A DNA stretch of 64,000 nt from Pseudomonas sp. JQ170C (GCF_035581345.1 NZ_CP141608.1:4494501-4558500); one strand, 5' to 3'. Counted from the first letter of the stretch, positions 1-9,225 are shown. Numbers and translations: made by a program. Notes: a model not told the origin generated them from the letters alone.

Positions 1-94
1 CGGGGAGGGTGTGGAGGGCCGACAGGTACAATTGCGGAAAAGATTTCAGTACTTCATTCCTTGAGCTCTCTTGACCGCGATCATCCCGGGTGGC

Positions 95-190
95 GACTGC
101 TGTGCAGTCGATCGCAGCCTCGTTCCTCGGCAGCGGCTACAAGCCTGGTCCTTGTAGCCGCTGGCGTCAGCCGGCGATCGAGCCCGCAGC
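95..190. repeat. Intergenic dyad repeat, copy 1
   Basis: A GC-rich intergenic element with inverted arms GCAGCGGCTACAA and TTGTAGCCGCTG flanked by GCGATCG-type ends. Closely related sequence recurs near 9919-10025 and 10198-10290. It fills most of the space downstream of pap. No coding frame with family features is visible in positions 1-219. Confidence 0.6.
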
Positions 191-219
191 GTTCGTGATT
201 CTGAGCAAAACCGCAGCGT

Positions 220-1713
220 CTACTTCTTGTCTTTCTTGAACGCAGCCTCGAGGGCATCGTTGATGGTGCGCAGCACCTTCACCCGCGCCCAGCGCTTGTC
301 ATTGGCTTCAACCAGGGTCCAGGGTGCGATCTCGGTGCTGGTCCGATCGACCATGTCGCCCACCGCCTCGGCATACTGATCCCACTTGTCGCGGTTACGC
401 CAGTCTTCCTCGGTGATCTTGAAGCGCTTGAACGGAATCTGCTCACGCTCCTGGAAGCGCTCCAGCTGGGTCTGCTCATCAATCGACAGCCAGAACTTGA
501 CCACCACTACACCGGCGTTGACCATCTGCTCTTCAAAATCGTTGATCTCGCCGTAGGCTCGCATCCAGTCCGCCTGGGTGCAGAAACCCTCGACCCGCTC
601 CACCAGCACCCGGCCGTACCAGGAGCGGTCGAACACAGTGAATTTGCCCCGGGCCGGAAGGTGTCGCCAGAAGCGCCACAAGTAAGGTTGCGCACGCTCC
701 TCTTCGGTCGGCGCGGCGATGGGCACGATGCGGTACTGGCGCGGGTCCAGCGCGTCCGCCACACGGCGGATGGCGCCGCCCTTGCCCGCCGCGTCATTGC
801 CCTCGAATACCGCTATCAGTGCGTGACGGCGCATCCGCTTGTCACGCAGCAGGCCCGCCAGGCGAGCCTGCTCGGTGATGAGCTGTTCCTGGTAGTCGTC
901 CTTGCTCAGGTGCAGGGTCAGGTCCAGGCTGTCGAGCAGGCTGAGCTGGTCGATGGCGCGGCCCAGCGGGGTAATGTTGGCCAGGTGGACCGGTGCATGC
1001 TGGGCCTTGAGTGCGGCCTGCAGCCCTTCCAGCAGGAGGCGGCCGACCGCCAGGCTGCGGTAGTGAGGGCAGACCCCCTCGATCACATGCCAGGGAGCGT
1101 AGTCACGACTGGTCTGGCGCAGCACCCGCTCCCCAAAGCGCACGAAGCGATCGTAGGTTTCCGATTGCTGCCAATCCAGCGGGCTGATGCGCCAACTGTG
1201 CAGCGGATCGTCCCGCAGCGCCTTGAGCCGGGCCTTCATCTGCTTTTTGGACAGGTGGAACCAGAACTTGAAGATCAGCGCGCCTTCATCGCAAAGCATT
1301 TCTTCCAGGCGCTCGGCGCCGCGGATGGCCTGGTCGAGCACGGCGTCCTTGAAGTGGCCATGCACGCGCCCCTGGAGCATCTGGCTGTACCAATTGCCGA
1401 AGAAAATCCCCATGCGCCCCTTCGCCGGCAGCGCTCGCCAGTAGCGCCAGGCCGGTGGCCGGGCCAGTTCCTCATCGGTCTGCTGGTCAAAGGTGCGCAC
1501 TTCAATCAGGCGCGGGTCCATCCATTCGTTGAGCAGTTTTACGGTTTCGCCCTTGCCGGCGCCTTCAATGCCGTTGATCAGTACGATCACCGGAAATCGC
1601 GCCTGCTGCTTGAGCTCGTACTGCGCTTCGAGCAAGGCCTCGCGCAGCGCCGGCACCTCGGCCTCGTATGTCTCTTTGTCGATGGAATGACCAATTTCAG
1701 CGGATTCAAACAT
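220..1713 (-). CDS. pap: Polyphosphate:AMP phosphotransferase (two-domain PPK2)
   Basis: A cytoplasmic enzyme of the PPK2 family that moves phosphate from polyphosphate to a nucleotide, in this class AMP to ADP. The 497-residue protein has two tandem PPK2 domains. The first has Walker A GIEGAGKG at residues 48-55. The second has EGNDAAGKGG at about 304-313 and Walker B/lid DRSWYG near 362. The first domain carries FFGNWY where DRSWYG would be, so it lacks the Asp; two-domain PPK2 proteins usually catalyse with the C-terminal half. The start was set at MFESAEIG. The frame stays open further upstream, but that stretch is antisense to mnmC and has no family similarity. It is divergent from mnmC, with 138 bp between the starts. 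Confidence 0.9.
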   Translation of the reverse strand: MFESAEIGHSIDKETYEAEVPALREALLEAQYELKQQARFPVIVLINGIEGAGKGETVKLLNEWMDPRLIEVRTFDQQTDEELARPPAWRYWRALPAKGRMGIFFGNWYSQMLQGRVHGHFKDAVLDQAIRGAERLEEMLCDEGALIFKFWFHLSKKQMKARLKALRDDPLHSWRISPLDWQQSETYDRFVRFGERVLRQTSRDYAPWHVIEGVCPHYRSLAVGRLLLEGLQAALKAQHAPVHLANITPLGRAIDQLSLLDSLDLTLHLSKDDYQEQLITEQARLAGLLRDKRMRRHALIAVFEGNDAAGKGGAIRRVADALDPRQYRIVPIAAPTEEERAQPYLWRFWRHLPARGKFTVFDRSWYGRVLVERVEGFCTQADWMRAYGEINDFEEQMVNAGVVVVKFWLSIDEQTQLERFQEREQIPFKRFKITEEDWRNRDKWDQYAEAVGDMVDRTSTEIAPWTLVEANDKRWARVKVLRTINDALEAAFKKDKK

Positions 1714-1851
1714 ACCAGGCTCCCTACTTGGATAAGCAAGGTTAGCGGATCTGTGCCTGCTTTGTCGGTGGACGCAAAGATTGCCCCGGGTCAAATCAAC
1801 AGGGGGCTGCCGATCAGCTAAAATGCCGCTCTCGCCTGACCTGAGCCGACC

Positions 1852-3852
1852 ATGACCGATGTAATCCACTACGCCCAGATCGACTGGGACGACCAGGGCC
1901 GCCCCCATTCGCGCCAGTTCGATGACATCTACTTTTCCAAGGACCAGAGCCTGGAAGAGACGCGCCATGTGTTCATCGACCAGAACGACCTGCGCCAGCG
2001 CTTCAGCGCACTGACGCCGGGCCAGCGCCTGGTGATCGGTGAAACCGGGTTCGGCACCGGGCTCAATTTCTTCTGCGCCTGGCAGTTGTTTGCCGACTGC
2101 GCCGCCCCCGACGCCCGCCTGCACTTCATCAGTGTGGAGAAGTACCCCTTGAGCCGCGCCGACCTGACCCGCGCCCTGGCCCTGTGGCCGGACCTGGCGC
2201 CCTTCAGCGCTCAACTGCTGGCCCAATACGTAGCGGTCCACGAGGGTTTCCAGACTTTCAGCTTTGAGCAGGGCCGGGTGCACCTGACGCTGATGATCGG
2301 CGATGCCCTGGAGCAACTGCCGCAACTCGATGCCCAAATCGATGCCTGGTTCCTCGACGGTTTCGCCCCGGCGAAAAACCCGCAGATGTGGACGCCGGAA
2401 CTGTTCACCCAGGTCGGACGCCTGTCGGCCGCCAATGCCACCCTGGGCACCTTCACCAGCACCGGCTGGGTACGCCGCGGCCTGATCGCGGTGGGCTTCG
2501 AGATGAAGCGCATTCCGGGCATCGGCAAGAAATGGGAGATTCTGCGCGGCGCGTTTCGCGGCCACCCGGCAGACCTCCAAGTGCCCACGCCCGCCCCCTG
2601 GTTCAGTCGCCCAGCGCCCCTGCCCGGCCCACGCCATGCCCTGGTCGTCGGTGCCGGCCTTGCAGGATGCGCAACAGCGGCGAGCCTGGCGCGTCGGGGC
2701 TGGAAGGTAACGGTGCTGGAGCGCCACGCCACGCCCGCGGCCGAAGCCTCCGGCAACCCACAAGGGGTGCTCTACCTCAAGCTCTCGGCTCATGGCACCG
2801 CGTTGTCACGGCTCATCCTCAGCGGTTTCGGCTACACCCGGCGCCTGCTTGAATCCCTGCAACGCGGCCGTGACTGGGACGATTGCGGCGTCTTGCAACT
2901 GGCCTTCGACGCCAAGGAAGACCAGCGCCAGGCCCTGCTGGCCGAAGCCTTCGACCCGCAACTGCTGCAGCGCCTGGACCGTGAGCAGGCCGAAGCAACG
3001 GCAGGCGTAACCCTGGCCAGCGGCGGTCTTTTCTACCCCGAAGGTGGCTGGGTCCACCCGCCAGCCTTGTGCCAGGCCCAACTGCAGCACCCGAACATCA
3101 CCTTGCTGCCCCACCACCAGGTGCTGCAGCTGCGCAAGGTCGACGGCCTCTGGCAAGCCTGGGAGAGCGAGAAACTGCTGGCCAGCGCCCCCTTGGTGGT
3201 GCTGGCAACCGCCGCCGACATCCACCGCTTCGAGCCTTGCACCACGCTGCCGCTCAAGCGTATTCGCGGCCAGATCACCCGCCTGCCCGCCTCGGCACAA
3301 AGCCAGGCACTGGCAACCGTGGTGTGCGCCGAAGGCTATGTCGCGCCACCTCGCGAGGGCGAACATACCCTGGGGGCCAGCTTCGACTTCCACAACACCG
3401 ACCTGACCCCCACTGCAGGCGAGCACATCGGCAACCTGGCCTTGCTGGAAGAAATCTCCAGCGACCTGGCCGAACGCCTCGGCGCCCATCACCTGGACCC
3501 ACACACCCTGCAAGGCCGTGCCGCGTTCCGCTGCACCAGCCCCGACTACCTGCCCATCGTCGGACCGCTGGCCGACCGCCAAGCTTTCGACCAGCACTAC
3601 GCGGTGCTGGCCAAGGACGCCCGCCAAACACCAGACACCCCCTGCCCCTGGCTCGAAGGCCTGTACGTCAACAGCGGCCACGGCTCACGCGGCCTGATCA
3701 CCGCCCCCCTGTCAGGCGAACTGATCGCCGCCTGGGCCGACAACGCGCCACTGCCCGTCCCCCGCAGCGTCGCCGAAGCCTGCCACCCCAACCGCTTCAT
3801 GCTCCGCGACCTGATTAGGGGGAAAAGAGCAGCGGCAAGCGGCAAGCCGTAA
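1852..3852 (+). CDS. mnmC: Bifunctional tRNA mnm5s2U34 methyltransferase / FAD-dependent cmnm5s2U34 oxidoreductase
   Basis: MnmC completes the mnm5s2U modification at the wobble uridine of several tRNAs. The C-terminal FAD domain removes the carboxymethyl group and the N-terminal SAM-dependent domain methylates the product. The 666-residue length is normal. The SAM-binding loop ETGFGTGLNF lies near residues 64-73, followed by WFLDGFAP. The FAD dinucleotide fold VVGAGLAGC begins near residue 264. The ATG at 1852 follows a GA-rich stretch. The last codons (encoding AAASGKP) and the stop fall inside the left arm of an intergenic inverted repeat (3829-3912), so the extreme C-terminus may be repeat-derived. 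Confidence 0.95.
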   Translation: MTDVIHYAQIDWDDQGRPHSRQFDDIYFSKDQSLEETRHVFIDQNDLRQRFSALTPGQRLVIGETGFGTGLNFFCAWQLFADCAAPDARLHFISVEKYPLSRADLTRALALWPDLAPFSAQLLAQYVAVHEGFQTFSFEQGRVHLTLMIGDALEQLPQLDAQIDAWFLDGFAPAKNPQMWTPELFTQVGRLSAANATLGTFTSTGWVRRGLIAVGFEMKRIPGIGKKWEILRGAFRGHPADLQVPTPAPWFSRPAPLPGPRHALVVGAGLAGCATAASLARRGWKVTVLERHATPAAEASGNPQGVLYLKLSAHGTALSRLILSGFGYTRRLLESLQRGRDWDDCGVLQLAFDAKEDQRQALLAEAFDPQLLQRLDREQAEATAGVTLASGGLFYPEGGWVHPPALCQAQLQHPNITLLPHHQVLQLRKVDGLWQAWESEKLLASAPLVVLATAADIHRFEPCTTLPLKRIRGQITRLPASAQSQALATVVCAEGYVAPPREGEHTLGASFDFHNTDLTPTAGEHIGNLALLEEISSDLAERLGAHHLDPHTLQGRAAFRCTSPDYLPIVGPLADRQAFDQHYAVLAKDARQTPDTPCPWLEGLYVNSGHGSRGLITAPLSGELIAAWADNAPLPVPRSVAEACHPNRFMLRDLIRGKRAAASGKP

Positions 3853-3912
3853 GCTGCAATCAAGGGCAAAAGCGGTCGGCTTGCAGCTTGCCGCTTACAG
3901 CTTGTCGCTGCC
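3829..3912. repeat. Inverted repeat of AAGCTGCAAGC type, copy 1
   Basis: The left arm (AGCGGCAAGCGGCAAGC, then GTAAGCTGCAA) and right arm (CTTGCAGCTTGCCGCTTACA, then GCTTGTCGCTGCC) form a long imperfect palindrome. It includes the last codons and stop of mnmC and may work as its transcription end. A relative is found at 24173-24243 after the RluA-family gene. Confidence 0.65.
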
Positions 3913-4013
3913 ACTTATAACTTATTGTTCTAAAACTCTCGGTAGTCACATGGGTCAGTTTCCATGTGTCTGGGTTCAGGCACCTTCCCCAACGGCAAAA
4001 CCGGTAAGGACTT

Positions 4014-5801
4014 ATGTGCGGATTAGCTGGAGAGTTTCGTTTCACCCCTGTTGCCCACCCACCACGCCCGGCGGACCTCGCCGCGGTCGAGCGGATCACC
4101 CATCACCTGGCCCCTCGCGGCCCCGACGCCTGGGGCTTTCATAGTCAGGGGCCCATCGCCCTGGGCCATCGCCGCCTGAAGATCATGGACCTGTCCGACG
4201 GCTCGGCCCAACCCATGGTCGATGGCCAGTTGGGCCTGTCGCTGGCCTTCAACGGCGCCATCTACAACTTCCCGGAACTGCGCAGCGAGCTGGAAAGCCT
4301 GGGCTATGCCTTCTATTCCGAGGGCGACACCGAGGTGCTGCTCAAGGGCTACCACGCCTGGGGCGCCGAGCTGCTGCCGCGCCTGAACGGCATGTTCGCC
4401 CTGGCGATCTGGGAACGCGACACCCAGCAGCTGTTCCTGGCCCGTGACCGACTGGGCGTCAAGCCGCTGTACCTGTCGCGCAATGGCGAGCGACTGCGCT
4501 TCGCCTCAAGCCTGCCGGCCCTGTTGCAAGGCGGCGACATCGACCCGGTGCTCGATCCCGTGGCCCTGAACCACTACCTCAATTTCCACGCCGTGGTGCC
4601 AGCTCCGCGCACGCTGCTGGCCAATGTCGAGAAACTGCCGCCGGCCACCTGGATGCGTATCGACGCCCAGGGCCGGGTCGAGCAGCAGGTGTGGTGGCAA
4701 CTGCACTATGGCCCGCACACCGATGAGCAACATCTCAGCCTGGAAGACTGGCGCGACCGGGTGCTCGACAGCACCCGTGAAGCCGTGGCGATTCGCCAGC
4801 GGGCGGCCGTGGATGTGGGCGTGCTGCTCTCGGGCGGTGTCGATTCGAGCCTGCTGGTGGGGTTGTTGCGCGAAGTGGGCGTCGACGATCTATCGACCTT
4901 TTCCATCGGCTTCGAGGATGCCGGCGGCGAGCGTGGCGACGAGTTCCAGTACTCCGACCTGATCGCGCGCCACTACGGCACCCGCCATCACCAACTGCGT
5001 ATCGACGAGCGGGAGATCATCCAGCAATTGCCTGCGGCCTTTCGCGCCATGAGCGAGCCCATGGTGAGTCACGATTGCATTGCCTTCTACCTGCTCTCGC
5101 GGGAAGTGGCCAAGCACTGCAAGGTGGTGCAAAGCGGCCAGGGTGCCGATGAGCTGTTCGCGGGCTATCACTGGTACCCGCAAGTCGACGGCGCAGCGGA
5201 CCCTCATACGGCCTACCGCAGTGCCTTCTTCGACCGCAGCTACGACGACTACGCCGCCACCGTGCAGCAACCCTGGCGGCTCGACCACGACGCCGCCGGC
5301 GACTTCGTCCGCCAGCACTTCGCCCAGCCTGGGGCGAGTGATGCGGTAGACAAGGCCCTTCGCCTGGACAGCACGGTGATGCTGGTCGATGACCCGGTCA
5401 AGCGGGTCGACAACTTGACCATGGCCTGGGGCCTGGAGGCCCGCACACCGTTCCTCGACTATCGCCTGGTGGAGCTGTCGGCGCGCATTCCGGCGCGTTT
5501 CAAGCTCCCCGACGGTGGCAAGCAGGTGCTCAAGGAAGCGGCGCGTCTGGTCATTCCCGGCGAGGTCACCGACCGCAAGAAAGGTTACTTCCCCGTGCCC
5601 GGGCTCAAGCACCTGCAAGGGGCGACCCTGGACTGGGTGCGCGAGTTGCTGCTGGACCCGAGCCAGGACCGCGGTCTGTTCGAGCCCGCCGCACTGGACC
5701 GCCTGCTCAGCGACCCGCACGGCCAGCTGACACCGCTGCGCGGGTCGAAACTCTGGCAATTGGCAGCCTTGAACCTGTGGCTCAGCGAACAAGGAATCTG
5801 A
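4014..5801 (+). CDS. asnO: N-acetylglutaminylglutamine amidotransferase (AsnB-like)
   Basis: A glutamine-dependent amidotransferase of the asparagine synthetase B family. In the NAGGN pathway it converts the terminal carboxylate of N-acetylglutaminylglutamine to the amide, giving the osmoprotectant dipeptide NAGGN. The sequence starts MCGLAGEF, which places the class II amidotransferase nucleophile at Cys2. The ATP-pyrophosphatase motif SGGVDSS is near residue 272. Its 595 residues fit the subfamily. A good ribosome site (TAAGGA) lies just before the ATG. It is the first gene of a three-gene operon: 3 bp separate it from the synthetase, and the M42 peptidase follows. That triad identifies the subfamily better than AsnB similarity alone. 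Confidence 0.9.
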   Translation: MCGLAGEFRFTPVAHPPRPADLAAVERITHHLAPRGPDAWGFHSQGPIALGHRRLKIMDLSDGSAQPMVDGQLGLSLAFNGAIYNFPELRSELESLGYAFYSEGDTEVLLKGYHAWGAELLPRLNGMFALAIWERDTQQLFLARDRLGVKPLYLSRNGERLRFASSLPALLQGGDIDPVLDPVALNHYLNFHAVVPAPRTLLANVEKLPPATWMRIDAQGRVEQQVWWQLHYGPHTDEQHLSLEDWRDRVLDSTREAVAIRQRAAVDVGVLLSGGVDSSLLVGLLREVGVDDLSTFSIGFEDAGGERGDEFQYSDLIARHYGTRHHQLRIDEREIIQQLPAAFRAMSEPMVSHDCIAFYLLSREVAKHCKVVQSGQGADELFAGYHWYPQVDGAADPHTAYRSAFFDRSYDDYAATVQQPWRLDHDAAGDFVRQHFAQPGASDAVDKALRLDSTVMLVDDPVKRVDNLTMAWGLEARTPFLDYRLVELSARIPARFKLPDGGKQVLKEAARLVIPGEVTDRKKGYFPVPGLKHLQGATLDWVRELLLDPSQDRGLFEPAALDRLLSDPHGQLTPLRGSKLWQLAALNLWLSEQGI

Positions 5802-5804
5802 CCG

Positions 5805-7550
5805 ATGAAAGCCCACGCCTCACCCTATGGCCAGCGCCTGGTGCGCGGTCAGGCGCCGACCTATGAGCGTTTGCAGGCGCAGTTGGCCGGCGATGGCAGC
5901 GACCCCCACGAACAACCGCGCTCGCTGCATTGCGGTTGGGGTCGCCTGCTGATCGGTCACACCTACCCGGACCCCGCCAGCCTTGCCAGTGCGCTGCAAG
6001 ACGAGCGCCCCGGCGAACGCGATATCGCCCTCTACGTGGCAGCGCCGCAACAAGTGTTGGCCCAGGCGCCTCATCAACTGTTCCTCGACCCTTCCGACAC
6101 CCTGCGCCTGTGGTTCAGCGACTACCGCCAGGCCCAGCGCGTGTTTCGCGGCTTTCGTATCCGGCGCGCGCAGAGCGACAGCGACTGGCAGGCGATCAAC
6201 GCCTTGTACCTGGCCCGCGGCATGCTGCCCATTGATCCTGCGCTCCTCACCCCGCGTCACCTGGGAGGGCCGGTGTACTGGCTGGCCGAAGATGAAGACA
6301 GCGGCGCGGTGATCGGCAGTGTCATGGGCTTGAACCATGAGAAAGCCTTTGCCGACCCCGAGCACGGCAGCAGCTTGTGGTGCCTGGCGGTAGACCCGCA
6401 GTGCACCCGACCCGGTGTCGGCGAAGTACTGGTGCGCCACCTGATCGAGCACTTCATGAGCCGCGGCTTGAGCTGCCTGGACCTCTCGGTGCTGCACGAC
6501 AACCGCCAGGCCAAGCGCCTGTACGCCAAACTGGGGTTTCGCACCCTGCCCACCTTCGCGGTCAAGCGCAAGAACGGCATCAACCAGCCGCTGTTCCTGG
6601 GCCCAGGCCCGGAAGTAGGTCTCAATCCGTATGCCCGGATCATTGTCGAGGAGGCTTACCGACGCGGCATTGATGTGCAGGTCGATGATGCCGATGCCGG
6701 GCTGTTCACCCTCAGCCTGGGCGGCCGGCGAATACGCTGCCGCGAATCACTGAGCGACTTGACCAGTGCCGTGAGCATGACCCTGTGCCAGGACAAGAGC
6801 CTCACCCACCGAACCCTCAAGCAGGCAGGCCTGCGATTGCCGGCCCAGCAATTGGCGGGCAACGCCGACGATAACCTGGCCTTTCTGGAAGACCACGGCG
6901 CGGTGGTGGTCAAGCCGCTGGATGGCGAACAGGGCCAGGGGGTGGCCGTCAACCTGACCACCCTTGAAGAAATCAATCGGGCAGTGGAAAACGCCCGGCG
7001 CTTCGACAGCCGCGTGTTGCTCGAAAGCTTCCACCCGGGCCTGGACCTGCGCATCGTGGTCATCGGCTTTGACGTCGTGGCCGCCGCCATTCGCCACCCG
7101 GCGCAGGTGGTCGGTGACGGCCAGCTGGCGGTGGGGGCGTTGATCGAAGCGCAAAGCCGCCGGCGCCAGGCCGCCACCGGCGGTGAGAGCCGCATCCCGC
7201 TGGACGACGAAACCCAGCGCACCGTGCGCGCCGCCGGCGTCGACTACGACACGGTACTGCCCGCAGGCCAGCGCCTGGCCGTGCGCCGTACTGCCAACCT
7301 GCACACCGGCGGCTGCCTGGAAGACGTCACCGAACGCCTGCACCCGGTCCTGGCCGACGCCGCTGTACGGGCTGCCCGTGCCCTGGATATCCCGGTGGTC
7401 GGCCTGGACCTGATGGTCGAGGCGGCCGACCAGCCTGAACACGTCTTCATCGAAGCCAACGAACGGGTCGGCCTGGCCAACCATGAACCGCAACCCACCG
7501 CCGAACGCTTCGTCGACCTGCTGTTTCCCCACAGCCGGCCGGCCCCATGA
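5805..7550 (+). CDS. ngg: N-acetylglutaminylglutamine synthetase (GNAT + ATP-grasp)
   Basis: Makes N-acetylglutaminylglutamine, the precursor of the osmolyte NAGGN. The 581-residue protein joins a GNAT acetyltransferase domain (about residues 115-260, with the acyl-CoA loop region CLAVDPQCTRPGVGE and the LDLSVLHDNRQAKRLYAKLG helix) to a C-terminal ATP-grasp ligase like that of cyanophycin synthetase (about 300-575, with VVVKPLDGEQGQGVAV and FIEANERVGL). It starts 3 bp after asnO. Its TGA overlaps an ATG and lies 14 bp before the likely start of the peptidase gene, so the genes are probably translationally coupled. Confidence 0.9.
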   Translation: MKAHASPYGQRLVRGQAPTYERLQAQLAGDGSDPHEQPRSLHCGWGRLLIGHTYPDPASLASALQDERPGERDIALYVAAPQQVLAQAPHQLFLDPSDTLRLWFSDYRQAQRVFRGFRIRRAQSDSDWQAINALYLARGMLPIDPALLTPRHLGGPVYWLAEDEDSGAVIGSVMGLNHEKAFADPEHGSSLWCLAVDPQCTRPGVGEVLVRHLIEHFMSRGLSCLDLSVLHDNRQAKRLYAKLGFRTLPTFAVKRKNGINQPLFLGPGPEVGLNPYARIIVEEAYRRGIDVQVDDADAGLFTLSLGGRRIRCRESLSDLTSAVSMTLCQDKSLTHRTLKQAGLRLPAQQLAGNADDNLAFLEDHGAVVVKPLDGEQGQGVAVNLTTLEEINRAVENARRFDSRVLLESFHPGLDLRIVVIGFDVVAAAIRHPAQVVGDGQLAVGALIEAQSRRRQAATGGESRIPLDDETQRTVRAAGVDYDTVLPAGQRLAVRRTANLHTGGCLEDVTERLHPVLADAAVRAARALDIPVVGLDLMVEAADQPEHVFIEANERVGLANHEPQPTAERFVDLLFPHSRPAP

Positions 7551-7564
7551 TCACAGGAGGCCGC

Positions 7565-8749
7565 ATGACTGAAAAAATCCCGGAACCTGACCTCACCTAC
7601 CTGCAAAAAGTGCTGCTGGAGATGCTCGCCATCCCCAGCCCCACAGGCTTTACCGACACCATCGTGCGCTACGTCGCCGAACGCCTGGAAGAGCTCGGCA
7701 TTCCCTTTGAACTGACCCGCCGCGGCACCATTCGCGCCACCCTCAAGGGGCGTAAAAGCTCGCCGGACAGGGCCGTTTCCGCCCACCTGGATACCATTGG
7801 CGCCAGTGTGCGCGCCATCCAGGACAACGGTCGTCTGTCGCTGGCGCCGGTGGGCTGCTGGTCCAGCCGGTTTGCCGAAGGCAGCCGGGTCAGCGTGTTT
7901 ACCGACAATGGCGTGCTGCGCGGGAGCGTCCTGCCCTTGATGGCCAGCGGGCATGCCTACAACACCGCCATCGACCAGATGCCGGTGAGCTGGGAACATA
8001 TTGAATTGCGCCTGGACGCCTACTGCGCCACCCGGGCTGATTGCCAGTCGCTGGGGATAGAGATCGGTGACTTCGTGGCGTTCGACCCGCTGCCGGAGTT
8101 CACCGAAAGCGGTCATATCAGCGCCCGTCACCTGGACGACAAGGCGGGCGTGGCCGCGTTGCTGGCCTCGCTCAAGGCGGTGGTCGACAGCGGTGCGCAA
8201 CCCTTGATCGACTGCCATCCGCTGTTCACCATCACCGAGGAAACCGGCTCCGGTGCCGCAGCCGCCCTGCCCTGGGATGTGAGTGAGTTCGTCGGTATCG
8301 ACATCGCCCCGGTCGCCCCGGGCCAGCACTCCAGCGAGCATGCGGTCAGTGTGGCAATGCAGGACTCGGCCGGCCCCTATGACTATCACCTGTCCCGCCA
8401 CTTGCTGAAGCTGGCCCGCGAACATGAGCTACCGGCGCGCCGTGACGTGTTTCGCTATTACTTCAGTGATGCCCATTCAGCGATCACGGCCGGCCACGAC
8501 ATTCGCACCGCGTTGCTGGCCTTCGGTTGCGATGCCACCCACGGCTACGAGCGTACCCACATCGACAGCCTGGCCGCCTTGAGCCGGTTGTTGACCGCCT
8601 ACCTGCTGAGCCCGCCGGTCTTTGCCAGCGACTCGCACGCTACCGGCAGTTCACTGGAAAGCTTCAGCCACCAGCTGGAACATGACACACAGATGGAAAG
8701 CGAAACCCGGGTGCCTGCAGTCGACAGCCTGATTGGCAACAAGCACTAG
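7565..8749 (+). CDS. M42-family peptidase of the NAGGN osmoprotectant system
   Basis: A metallopeptidase of the M42 (glutamyl aminopeptidase/endoglucanase-M) family found as the third gene of NAGGN operons. Its substrate is not established; turnover of the osmolyte or its precursors is a reasonable guess. Metal-site motifs are visible: SAHLDTIG (His about 74), RHLDDKAG (His about 189 with paired Asp) and ITEETGSG (Glu pair). A consensus AGGAGG at 7555-7560 points to the ATG at 7565. An upstream in-frame ATG at 7547 overlaps the ngg stop and has no comparable ribosome site, so I chose 7565, giving 394 residues. A hydrophilic tail of about 30 residues follows the catalytic core. Confidence 0.88.
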   Translation: MTEKIPEPDLTYLQKVLLEMLAIPSPTGFTDTIVRYVAERLEELGIPFELTRRGTIRATLKGRKSSPDRAVSAHLDTIGASVRAIQDNGRLSLAPVGCWSSRFAEGSRVSVFTDNGVLRGSVLPLMASGHAYNTAIDQMPVSWEHIELRLDAYCATRADCQSLGIEIGDFVAFDPLPEFTESGHISARHLDDKAGVAALLASLKAVVDSGAQPLIDCHPLFTITEETGSGAAAALPWDVSEFVGIDIAPVAPGQHSSEHAVSVAMQDSAGPYDYHLSRHLLKLAREHELPARRDVFRYYFSDAHSAITAGHDIRTALLAFGCDATHGYERTHIDSLAALSRLLTAYLLSPPVFASDSHATGSSLESFSHQLEHDTQMESETRVPAVDSLIGNKH

Positions 8750-8814
8750 CGCCTACACAGTCAGGGCAGCTTTGGCGTAGCATACCGCCACATTTCGCCA
8801 AACCTGCCCTGCCC

Positions 8815-9042
8815 ATGCTGATCCCCTACGAACAACTGGAAGCCGAAACCCTCACCCGCCTGATCGAGGATTTCGTCACCCGCGACGGCACCGACAACGG
8901 TGACGACACCCCACTGGAAACCCGCGTGCTGCGGGTGCGTCAGGCCCTGGCGAAAAAACAGGCATTCATCCTGTTCGACCTCGAAAGCCAGCAATGCCAG
9001 CTATTGGCCAAGCACGACGTGCCCAAGGAACTGTTCGACTGA
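8815..9042 (+). CDS. YheU-family protein (UPF0270)
   Basis: A 75-residue acidic protein of the YheU/UPF0270 family, widespread in gammaproteobacteria and without known function. The family pattern is clear: MLIPYEQLEAETLTRLIEDF, then a TPLETRV segment and the C-terminal DVPKELFD. It starts 65 bp after the NAGGN peptidase and ends one base before the convergent rsmI stop, so the two genes abut tail to tail. Confidence 0.9.
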   Translation: MLIPYEQLEAETLTRLIEDFVTRDGTDNGDDTPLETRVLRVRQALAKKQAFILFDLESQQCQLLAKHDVPKELFD

Positions 9043-9225
9043 CTACTGCTCGGCCTTGGCCTTCTGCGCGGCGATCTGGTGGTAGATTTCCGCCCGGTGT
9101 ACTTCGACTTGACGGGGTGCGCTGATACCAAAGCGCACCACATTGCCGTCGACCGACAACACCTTGACCTTGATGTGATCGTCTATGGCGATCACTTCGC
9201 CTATTTCCCGGCCTATTACCAACAT
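9043..9225 (-). CDS. rsmI: CsrA/Rsm-family RNA-binding regulator (RsmI-like)
   Basis: A small dimeric RNA-binding protein that blocks translation by binding GGA motifs in mRNA leaders. It has 60 residues and begins MLVIGREIGE, against MLILTRRVGE in RsmA. Leu4 and Thr5 are changed and Arg7 is Glu, while Arg6 and the C-terminal VHRAEIY with its binding Arg are kept. This divergence and the neighbourhood fit RsmI, the third Rsm protein described in P. putida, rather than RsmA or RsmE. The start was placed at MLVIG; the upstream extension has no family similarity. The gene is monocistronic and convergent with the YheU gene. Confidence 0.85.
   Translation of the reverse strand: MLVIGREIGEVIAIDDHIKVKVLSVDGNVVRFGISAPRQVEVHRAEIYHQIAAQKAKAEQ

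Noticed and set aside
1..219. Possible partial gene at the left edge
   Set aside because: One plus-strand frame stays open for about 65 codons, but the sequence is mostly a dyad repeat and shows no recognisable protein features.
1714..2793. Minus-strand open frame continuing upstream of pap
   Set aside because: It is antisense to mnmC, shows no family similarity, and arises from high G+C codon bias in the opposite strand.
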